From Zonotrichia leucophrys gambelii (lineage: Eukaryota; Chordata; Aves; Passeriformes; Passerellidae), in contig NC_088170.1 in NCBI RefSeq assembly GCF_028769735.1, positions 49,695,585-49,759,584 of the forward strand: a stretch of DNA of 64,000 nt, given 5' to 3'. The position numbers were made by a program, and so were the translations under genes. The notes below the pieces were generated by a model that did no database searches, had not been told where the DNA came from, and was given only the letters and a program-made list of their open reading frames with translations. Numbering within the stretch: position 1 is the stretch's first letter; the number at the start of each line of letters is the position of its first letter. Shown piece by piece: positions 38,949-50,900 of this stretch.

Positions 38949-41900
38949 CTATAAATGAAAAATATCAATCTGCTGTTAATGTGAAGTCATTTATCCTTTT
39001 GCTTTAACTCATACCTTTAAGACATGTACTCATTTTCAGGCCATGGACAAAGAAAAAACATTATTAACTTCCATGCTTTGAATCAAACATAACAATCTGT
39101 AAGTATTCACCATTTAAAGTAACTTGCCCAGAAAAGTGTATGGTAAAAAGTTAAGCCACACAGGGAAAACATTTTCAAATTTTATTATAGATGTTTGCTT
39201 AGGAAGAGGGAAGGAAGGAAATGACCAACTGCATTAAAGCATGAACCACTAGGTAAAAATAAACAAGGATACTAAATTTACAAGGCAATGAAAACAAATA
39301 GTGAGATTTCAAAGAACATTTTATTTGTCCACCAAACAACCACCTACAGTCAGGTAAGACATTATTGCCTCCAAGAGTCTGCCACTGTTTCTGCACTTAG
39401 TTTCCCCTCCCTTACAAAGCTAGCAAAAGAAAACACATCCTTACTCTGCTAGTACAAAGCTACTTCTACCAGTAATTAAAGGCAACAATGACACATGTTG
39501 AATTTTAACAGCTAAAGTATGGGAATATATTCTATTTCACAAATTTTGTGATGGCAGCAATTTGAGAGAAGAGCAAAGCTAACAGCTGGGAACACCAACA
39601 CCTTAACTACCCACTTATCTCTTGGAAGTTCACCATTCTTAGTGCATCTAAAATAGAATAAAACTTGGGCAGCAAGCTTTGAATTCTTCAGGTTAATTTG
39701 ATTCACTAAAAATATGAATTATCTAGTTACTGGAATAGTAAGATCTACATCATATATTTTTTTTCTTATTTATGAGTCACCAAAGAATCTTTTTTTTGTA
39801 TGTTTAAAAGGAGGAAAAGGAAAATACCTGAAAATAAGACTGTGTGCAAGTACTGCAATAGATACCCACCTTGAACAAATGCATGGCACTTATAAAACAT
39901 GCTATGCCTCTATTAATGCCAGCTGTTAAATTCCAGGAAGTTAAAGAATCACATACCTGTTCAAATGGACTTTTAGTCTTAATTCCTTTCCCACCACAGA
40001 AGACCCAGTTGTCCCTGAAGCCAAGGTTAGTGATGGATGTGCTTCCTAATTCAGCGATCAGTCTCCGTGCTTCCTCGTTAAGCCTTGAACAAACCAGAGA
40101 AGTCTGTGAACCAGAGTATGTGAATAAAATACATGCCCTTAGAGCTTTCATTGCTCAGTGCACCAGTCTGCTTTGATCCTATTTAATATACTTTAAGTCA
40201 GTCAATATTGGGCAAGATCTATCTCTCAGAATCAGGTAAGGCTGGTTCTGGAATCACCTGATGCAAAGAGAGCTGCTCTTCCATACTATAATCTCAAGGA
40301 ACCAGGATATAAACCTAGCACTACACCAACAAAAGCCAAGAGCCCTCTCCTGTGAGAATTTGTACATCTTAAGTTCTGTTAGCAGTTCTCCAAGCAACTA
40401 AAAAAGTCAGCCTTTAAAGTGAACATTGTTTGCAGGCTCAAGCTGAAGTCTAGATGAAGTAAAAGCTATTTTAGATTACAAGAATGAAATTAATATCTGA
40501 AGTAACTTCTCATCTGCTTGGGGCAGTTAATTCAAAATTCAGAATGCTGCCTCCAGCATGGCTCAGTGCCTGTAAACTCCAGTAGGATAATTTTAGCATC
40601 TAAAGGAAAACAACTTTGTAGGATAAGATATAATTCCAAAATCTCCAAATAGCAGCTCTGCATTTCTTCCTTTAACTTACTAAATGTGACTGATTACTAA
40701 ACAAGACACAAAACTTCTGATTACTTCTACCTATTGAGATATGGCTGTATGACTCACCTTAGTCAAAATTATGAAGATTATTAAATACTGTGCAGGTTAT
40801 TTGCCCAACCCACACGCCAACTTTCTCAAGCGTTAGGGCAGCTTGATTCTTCACAATTTTGTTTCCAAGAACTGGCATTAATATTTACTATCAACTACCA
40901 GTTGGTAGTTGTAGTATTGTCAGAAAGCAGTAGACCCTGTCTGTCAGCAAGACAAGGCCAAACACAACTTCTTGTTTACCTGTATTCTATCTGCAAACAC
41001 TCTTTCAAAATCATCAGCTGTAAATGCTTACTGAAGCAAAACTAACCCTTCTTATTATCTAAAATATCAAAGAAGAAAGGGGAAAAGGTAAAATATAAAG
41101 TAACAAAACAAGTGAACAGAACAACAGAGAGAAGATCCAACTTTAGCTATTACCCCAGTAAATGACTTTCTCCTTTCCTAAAAGCAGTGAATGTAAACAC
41201 ACTGGACCATTTACTGTAAAGACTGCACACTGCAAGTCAGAACTTAGGGAAGCTGCTTCTATATCAATACAGACAAGTTGTAGACAACTAATTGAACCAA
41301 ACAAGGAAAAAAAAATGTAGACTACATTAACAAAAAAGTTAATTATTAGCAAAACAACAGAGGAAAAGGAAAGAAGTTTCCATTTTCACTGTGAAAAGCA
41401 ATCCTTTGGATAGGATGACTTAAGTGAGGAGTAGATTGTAGGGCACATTCAACAGTAAATTTTAGTATCTATTGAAACTGACCCAAGTTGTGAAAGTTGG
41501 AAGACAATTTTTCAGGAGACCTAAACCCTCTGAGGCTACATCTAGATTAATAAATTGAGTAGCTTTAGGGCGAAACAGTAAAACACTCAGGCCAAAAAAT
41601 ACAAGGCTCACATTAGTCACTTTAAATGTAAGGATACAGGCAAGGCTTGTTGGGAAAGGTCTCTGCCATCCCGTAACCACCAAACTCTGCCTTGGAGTTG
41701 ATCTGAAGAAAGTGCTGGATGGAACAGACCCTTTCAACCAAAGTATGCTCTCATAATCATGTTCCTATGTCTGGATCTATCTGAATTTACTAGCCTAAGA
41801 CAGAATGAGCCAACAGCAATAGAAAAATCAGCACACCTATATCTGCTTAGTTTTAGTTGTGCCCAAACCATATCTGCATTATAAAACTAATAAGCAGTTT

Positions 41901-44900
41901 CAAATCTGTCATCTTGGAAGGACAAAATCTTATTAAAAGTGGTTGTGTGATAATGCAATTTTTCAGTATAAAACAGCATATAAAAGTTTAAGCAACATTT
42001 GCTGTTTAAAATCAATTACATACTTGGTTGCACCATCATCATATGTTGCCATTAACACAATTGTTCCATCCTGGATGGTCTTCAGAAATTCAATAAGTGG
42101 TGCCACATCTGAAGAGAGAACATAAAACTGTTTAATAATAAGCAACCAAGATTACAAATTTAAACATCTGCAATGTCTTTCAGCAAAGGCATTACTTTTA
42201 AGAATATTTGTAAAGATAATATATATAATATTTATATATAGAATATATATAAAATTTGTAAATATGTCCTTATAAAAAGATGCAGACTGAGAGAAAGCTA
42301 AAATGCATCTGAGAACTCCTATTTTATAGAAAGAGTTTAATCCTTATTGTGTAAAGACATAACCACTAATGAGAACTACCTTGGGGAACAAGTCTGTTTG
42401 ATTAACCACACCCTTCCCTCCCACCTCAACTACTTATGTTTCTTTAAAGTTGCACTCTCCTCACAATTATAAAGGTAGAGGTGAAGCATTCCCTTAACTA
42501 TCACCTTAAAACACACAGCAAATGGAGTCTGGACAAGAAGGAAGAAAAAAAGCACATTTGTTGTTTCTCTCTGACCAGTGTAATTGCACCTACCTCCTCC
42601 CCACATGTCAAAGAACTTAGTATCTAATAATTCTCCTGTTTTACCTGAAGGAAAAGAGAAAAAGAAACATTTGATGCCATCAAATATAGCCAAAATTATT
42701 TTTCAGATAACATGCCCAACTCCTCTTATGCTCTTTCAGACAAAGTGCTGCAAAAGACACTGGATAAATGAATTATGGTAGCATCTCTTTTATGGAAACA
42801 GTGCAGTGGTTTGTGAAAAAGTGCAGGGAAAGATAAAAGGAAAAATGTGAGAAGATCCATGGAAGAGTTGGAGGCCAGGCTGGTTAGGGCTTTAAGCAAC
42901 CTGGTCCAGTGCAAGGTGTCCCTGCCCATGGCAGGGGGTTGGAGCTGGGTGATCTTAAAGGTCCCTTCAAGCACAGACCATTCTATGATTCTAGGCAAAA
43001 TTCTGATTTGCTTCAAGTGGAATCTAAAATAAATGAAAACACCCACAGGCTCTAAAACCAACAGAGAATATGCAGTTAATATATCTGCCTTTTTTTAAAG
43101 CTGGTTTTGCAAAAATAGATATACTGATAGCTATAGGCTGCCTTTTGTGCCATATGGAAAGTTACAAGGATTAAAATTAGACTCCATGTTTTGCTATAGA
43201 CTTCCTACTGTAATTAGATTTAGACATCCAGAATAAATAGAAAAAAGCAGACAATATAGTATATCTCATTACCTTTTCTTATTATGCTGTCTACAAAGGA
43301 GTATTTGATGGAAGGTGGAGTTTTTTTTAATATATACATTCATTTAAAGTTTGGAAGACAGAGAGAAAGACTGGAGCTATAAAATACAAACATAGGTATT
43401 TTGGTTTTGAATAGATCGAGACAATTCAGGAAAGCAACATAGGATTAGGAAGTACTGTTCAAATTATGCTTTAGATGGTGTAAAGCTGAGTGCAATCTGC
43501 AAATAAAAGGAATTCATATTGCAGTGAAATGACAAAGTGCTATCTCAGTGCTATAAGGAAACGTTTCCTACACATTAAAGACAAATGTACCAGTGCTGAC
43601 ATTCAGTCCAGCTTTCAAGGTAACACAGCTAAACTTGTTTGGTTTTAATGAAAATTACAAACCCAAAACACAATTACTTAACAGGATGCATTTATGGACA
43701 AAGTCCATAGACCAAATATACTGATTCAAGTGAGGAAATAATGAACTGGTCTTTGTGTGTAGTAACAAAACTGTTAAAGATGCTAAAGAAGTTTCACTGA
43801 AAACAGAGCATCAGAAGAATGCATTCTACAGTATAATTAGTGGTGGCAATACACAAGGTCAAAAGAAGTAGCATGCATCTCATGTCTTTTTCTATTTTTG
43901 CATTAGGAATTTACGTGATGTATCAAAAAGACAGTCAGCACCACATTCCACATTACTATTTTTACAATCCATTTTTAGAAACAAAAATGCACCAAGTTTT
44001 TCTGCTTTGTAGCAACAAGGTGTCAGTGCCAATATCTGACATTATCTCAGTACAAATAAGCTGAGTACTTCCTTTTCTCCTTGGTGCTTGCCTTTCACCA
44101 TCCCATAGTATTTCACCTTAAATTTCAGAAACAATTTGAAAATGAAGACAATCTGCCCACTTAAAATGTCACTTACCATTGACCAAGGCCATATTTATTC
44201 CTCTGCCAACATTATTTTTTACTCCACTCATTAAACTGCAACAAAATAAATACTTTTAATCAAGCAATCTTCTGATGTGAAATATTTCTGTTTTTTAAAT
44301 AGGATCAAGTTCTAAGAGAGACATAGTTAAAAGACCACATGTTCATGAGTACTTAACTGAAGCAAAATCTCCTTGAACTAATCTGTGTTCTTAAAGCAGC
44401 ACTGAATTAAGAATAATACATCAAGTACCCCCAGCTGTATTGATTTAATTTGATTGCTTAATCATGGTTTCAAAGTACATGTGTATATTAAAAGTGCCAC
44501 AAAAATAGCGATGTTTCTGTAGTTATATTATTAATGTTTTAAAAAATAACCAAATATTAATTTGTGGAGCTCATCACAGGCACATAACCAACATTTTAAG
44601 GTTGGTTTTTTTTTTGCAAGCACACAATGAACAAAAATGAGTTAATGAGTTTAAAAGCTAACAAATAATGAAAACTCAATCCTGCTGTCCTGTCTGGGAA
44701 GTATGAAGAACACAAAGTAATCAGAAAAAGAAAAACCTTTTTGCAACTGTGAGTTCACAGAATATCCCTAAAAAAAAGCTACTCAAGAGGAAATGAGTTT
44801 TTTTCAGAGCTCTGATATATTCCTTTATACCCTTGAGACAGCTTGTGCATCATCACAAACACAAGAGGCTGCAATGCAACAGCTTCTCACAGGAGGGCAG

Positions 44901-47900
44901 CCCTTCATTAGTTTTAGAATTCTTCCACGAATTTAGTCTGCAAATTGAGAGCTTTTGAAAAAGAAATAAAACCTCTTATGAGCAATGCAGGAGATATCTA
45001 AAAGCAATCAAATTTCTTGGTGGATACCGACAGACATGACCAGTTGCCCTCTGAAGGAATTCAGAAAGATGTTTGCCAAGGAAAGCTGGACTTTAGAATC
45101 CAATGGCTGTGTATTGAAGTGCCCACTTAGAGGACTTTTTCCAGCAATTACTTTTTTTTCATCACTTTCTTCAGAAAAAGATCTAGTAGAGGATTTTTAT
45201 TTTTTTTGGACAGAAATAGAAAAACCTCTTCTTGTTTAAACAGTCAGCAAGACATTAAAACAAAAGAGTCAAAAATCCCAAACAAAACAACCCTACAATC
45301 CTGAAATTAAAATATTACTTGCATTCCCACAACTTTTAATTGTTGAATCAGCTTAAGTGTTCACAGATATTAAGCTCCCTATATTAAGCAACCAGAATGA
45401 GACAGTAGCATGTTTTGTAACACCAGCAGAAATACCAGGCTGAGATTAGATCAGCCTGCCCAAGGTCACCCAGCAAGTCACCAGTAAGAGTGGAAAGGGA
45501 AGGAGCAGCCTGTAGCCTGTGGGTGCCCAGGTGAGCCCCTGCTGAGCACCTGCAGCTCCCCAGCTACCCTGGATGCTCTGCTGCAAACTGACTCACACCA
45601 GCCAGCAAGCTTGAGCTAAGCCAGCCTTACACAAGAATGCTACTTCATGCTAAAAATAGTCTTCTCTTAAGATCACTTGAGACTAGCCTTACAGTTACTT
45701 TGGAGAGTAAAGTGATTTTTTTTAATACATGTGTTATGCTAGTTACTCTATTATGTGGGGTTCTGCTGTTCACAGAGAAGCTGCCATTGGCTCTAGAATT
45801 CATTAGCACCAGCTGCTGTATGTGCTATCTGTACTAATATAGTGTGAGCTGAGAAACAGCTAAACTGGAGTAGCAAGTGGAAAGCAAAAGTGTTAAGTGT
45901 GGCTGATATTTAAAAAAATCTCCTTCCAACAACACTAACATTATGTCTCTTCTGACATGCCACCTGCAAAATCAAGTGGGTTAGATTATGTTATAGGAAG
46001 CTGCACACTCAGGTTGTTCCTGCTCATTATCACCCAAAGAGGAAAAACACAGTCTAAAAATAAATATTAATATTCCCATTATGGGGGTTTACTGAGAAGT
46101 ACTCAGTTAAATACTTTATGCACAGTATTACTGATAATACTGTGTCAAAAACATTATTAAAAAGAGGACTTAAAACTTTGTCTCAAGCAGTTGTTTTCCT
46201 CATTTCACAAATGGATGAAGTGTATTAACTTTAGCTACCATCAGCACAGTTAAATAACTATCAATCATTAAAATACTATTTTTCCCTTTTGAAGACAACC
46301 TTAGAAGAAAAGTAGAAAATATGTTCTGACATTGGTACTGAGGAAATATGGTTTAAGATTACTTGCAAAAGACAATACAATTATTCACTGAATTGCTATC
46401 AGAAGCACCAGGACAAGTTCCTTAGAGACAAGTGTGCATCTGACTTGACAAAGTCTAACCAACCCTTAAGTCTATAAACCTGAAACAAAGTGCAAGCTAC
46501 CTTGCATGTGTTAAAACAACATACACTTCTGCATTTACTGCAGAGCATTATTAAGTGCTTCATCAGAGATAAGGTTATAATGCAACGTGACCTTTTCATG
46601 TCACAAACTTTGACATGTGTTGGTTTGCATACTGTTTGCAAAAAAACCCTAATTTAAACTGCTGATTTTGTGTGCAAGTGATCTAAGTATTTGAAAGACA
46701 CACTTAGAAACAACAGGCAAAAATACTTACACATTATCCTCTACACAAATTTTGGGTCCAACTACATTTGCTGCTCCACTTGACATTTTGAATGCAAAAT
46801 GCTTTTCAGGACAAGCTTTGGAGATCCCACACTTGTATCTTGGAGGTTTTGTAGCTTTCAAAAGGAAATAAACCAAGATTTTAGAGAACACCACACGTAG
46901 GCCAACAGACAAATACATTCTGATGGAACTCCAGGAAGAGAGCAAACACAAACGCTATCACATCTGTAGTAACAGAGCAGTTTAAAATAATCTAAGTTCC
47001 TGAAGGATCTCATTATTCCAACTTCTTGTTGTCACCCTGCCGCTTGCTCTGGCACCATCATCAAAAGCCACAAGCCAAAACTACAAAACAGACTTTACCA
47101 GAAATTTAGGAAAATCAGGAGAAGAGGAAAATTAGTTTCTGATTGCATTTGAAGTGTAATTAAGACTTTCTGAACTATGAAAATTCATCAGTCTTTCTGT
47201 TATTAGCAAAAGCAAGGCACAGCAGTAATACAGGCCTATGAATACTCACAGCGTGCAGCTGCATCCAACGCTGATCTAGCTAAAAAGAAAAAAGAAAATT
47301 TTACAAGATGTTACTATTAAAGTGTCATCTGCTATGTCATACCCTATATATGTAATGTCTTTCTGTACCCCAGAAAAACAGGCTGGTTGAAATGAAGTAT
47401 CAAATCCACCTGAATATTATGCTGCAATAAGAAACAACTTTTGTGCATTAGCAGAATGAAAGTGATTAAGAATCTCATTCAGAAGCACCGCTTTCATTTA
47501 TGGCTCTCAGAGAGTTGTGGAGTCAAAAACCCAGAGATTCAAAACCTCTGAGAATTCATGGAGCTCAGGGGATTGAAGTGAAATCAATTCCTTCCTTACA
47601 ATTTCACTGTGGGGCTGTTTTCACTTAACCGGAAGCCTGCAGTTCAGGTGTATTTCAACCCAGCCATTCAGGACTCCCTTTCCTGAGATATAAAGAGACA
47701 CGAGTGCCCCACCACACACACATCTGAATGACACCTCTGTCCCAGCAATGATTACTAGAGAAGTCTCTGCTGACTGCTTCAGATGGCAGCTCATGCTGCA
47801 ATAATGCAGAGTTAAAGAACACAAACTCCACCCATGTATCAAACATTGTTTAGGGGTTTTTTTGGTAATAAAAAACACCTTGAAAGAAAATTCTGGTTCA

Positions 47901-50900
47901 AAATAGACTCTGAAATTTGAGATATCTCAACTTCTAATCTTTATCTGCGTAGCACATCTGAAATGTTTTGATTACTGCACATTCAACCTAACACAGTAGC
48001 ATACCTACACAAGAGAAAAAAACCCTCCAAAACAAGTTCTAAATCTCTTTAGCAGTAGTAAGGCAGAGCACAGATTTCTAGAAACATGATTCAAGTTGCC
48101 TAATTTATTACTCTACACTAAGAATGCATTTCCAGTAAACAAAACAAAAAAAAAAAGGCAGGTAAAATTCTGTATCCTTGGCAGTCAAAAGAATCAAAAT
48201 TATTATTTCATACAGAAAATAATTCAATACACATATTATATGTAAAAAAATAAGCACACATACTAAAGATAAACTCAATTATTAAATGAAGAGCTCAGGC
48301 AAAACTAACATTATATTCTTGATAAAGGCTCATGTAAATATTAATAAATGTCCAGAGAAAACAAAGTCATCACTTACCAAATATGTGTCCTAAGTTTGCA
48401 TCCATTTTTATTTCAAACACTTGAGATATGACATAAAACGTCAATAAAAATATTGCTATGACTACTACCAACTTTGCAGCACCTGTTAAGAAACAGAAAA
48501 TGTTTCAAAAAATTATCTGCAAGTGATAACACTAGTTTACCAAAATTAGCAACATGAGAAATGTGTATTAGATTCCACTCTGGGGAACTTGGAAACAGGA
48601 TGATCATTTGTGGACCTACTAAACAGGATGGATATTATGGATGGATACCAATCCATCAGGTTATGCAATGCACTCTGGTTTTAACTTTCTCTACCTTCAT
48701 GCTTTCTCTGACCCTTTAGTACACCAACTCAGCTCAGCAGCCAATCAGACTTCCATGAAAATCCAGCTTCACCAAATGAACTAAGACAATCTACCTGGCT
48801 GTTGTCTGAAGGCAAAATTCCCACCTTCCCCATTCCACTTGCATGTTCTTAGCCATGAGTACCTGGTTCCTCACTGCTCACAAATACTGTGTTTCCCCCT
48901 GCTCTCAAATGGAGCTACCTCTGTTTTAATATATGGCCCAGACTGAGTGATTAGGGATCTGTTTATGTACTGCAGCTTGGCTACTATGGTCAGTCAGCTC
49001 TGAGTGTGACATTAAAAAAACCCAACCAACCAACAAAAAAAACCCCCAAAAAACCAAAACAAAAAACAACAAAAACCCCCCAAACCACCAGCCAACCAGA
49101 AACAACCATTCTAATTTACTTTTCAAGAAATGTACATTAATGACCTTCAGAAAGCAAGTTTGATGACTCAAAGCCTATTTTAAAATAAGTAAGAAAAAGC
49201 AATACCTCTCCTGTCTCCCTTTTAAGATACTGAAATAGGCAGTTCTAGGTTTTACAGGGCTAAGTTCTGGCAGTGCTGAGCGGCCAAACTACTTCCTGGG
49301 AGGAGAGCTGTGCACACAACCACAGCAGCTTACATCTGAAATGGAAATGTGATACAGCCACAAACCTCACCATTTTTAGCATAATTTGCAGTACATTTTT
49401 ACAGAATACTCCACTCTTAACTGACTGTAAAATACTGACTAAAAACACTGACAGAGTACAAGGCAGGTGAGGAGGCATCTGATCAACATTCTGCCTTCCT
49501 ATCTCACCACAGTATATCAAACTGGTTGGAAGAATCAACCTTAAAGCAGGCTTCTTTTTCTCAGATGCCAGCCAAATACTCTAGAAAAAACCAAACTTAT
49601 ATACTCCTGCAGATCTCAGACTGCTGCTGTGACAGGCTGCTCAGAAAATCTTAAAATAGACAGATTACTCAGCCGTGAGAAGGATGAGAGATGCTAATCA
49701 ATCCTCCCAAAAGGCTGAAAAAAGATAAGTGGATAGAAAAAGAAAAGCAAGATGAAGAAAGATACAAGGGTTTTTGCTTGTAGTTTGATCTTTTTTGTGT
49801 GTGAGCGTACACATTATGATGTAAGAAAACAAAGGTGCAAACCTAGCTTAAAAATATTATGCTGGAATTCCAAAGATCACTGCACTTGAAAGGAAGGAAA
49901 ACCTGTGCAAGCACAGGAGAAACAGATGAGCAGAACATATGTTAAGAAATGGGGTAAAGGTTTTTCAAGCAACACTGCTTAAAACCACAAGATGGTACCA
50001 GATTTTGGAATGTGTCATCTAGCAAGAGGCATTTGGAGAGCATGTTTTAGTATATAGCATGTGAGATGAACAAGAACTCAGTCTGAGGACCAACCATCCC
50101 CCCTACCCTGTATTCTGAGCTTTTCAACTGAACTGCAAGTGCTCCCTTCAAAGGAACAGTAAGAAATCTCCTAGGTTCCTTAAGCATTTGAACCAAAACT
50201 GGCATGTTTGATACAGGTGAAATATCATGTAGGAATTGCCACATCTACTTTGCAGTTTTAGCAAAAAAAATTGCTGGATGGAAGAGAAAAAAAAAAACTT
50301 AAACATGTGTGGAAAGTAATTTTCCAGATGAATCAGGTACCCAAAAATTGCAGCATTTTCCAGTTCTTTATCAGATTCACTTTAGCAGACTGCTTCCAGT
50401 TATACATATTGTGGTTAATAAAGCAAAATTAGGAGTAGTGACAAAAATTGTATGCATTAACAAGATCTTGGAAAAGGTGCCATTTTCTTCTAGTAGAGGC
50501 AACAGTTTCTCCTTCTGCAAAATAACACTGTAACTACTGATAAAAGTGCAATGCACCAGAAACTCAGATTTATTCCATTGCTACACAGGCTATTCTACTG
50601 TGACAAAATGTCAAAAAATGTTTTCTTTCAATTTTATATTAGCAAATGTCTTATTTTTACAACCACTATCCCTTCTGTCAAGTAGAATGAGTTTCTTAAA
50701 GCCTGTACTACAGTAACTTAACTCTATGAAAAGGCTCTTAGAGTTTTCAAACTCCCAGCAACTCTTCAGAAAGTTTCAGACACTTAAAACAGCACACAGC
50801 AATTTTGGGAAGGTGGGGAAGTGGCTTAAGACAACCATTTGACATTTCCTTATTTCTTCATCATCTCACAGAAACAGCAGCCAAAATATGTCAAGTCATG

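Noticed and set aside
46187..46232. Possible second MIR-like fragment (CCTCATTTCACAAATGGATG)
   Set aside because: Similarity to the MIR text is short and low-complexity; it could be chance.
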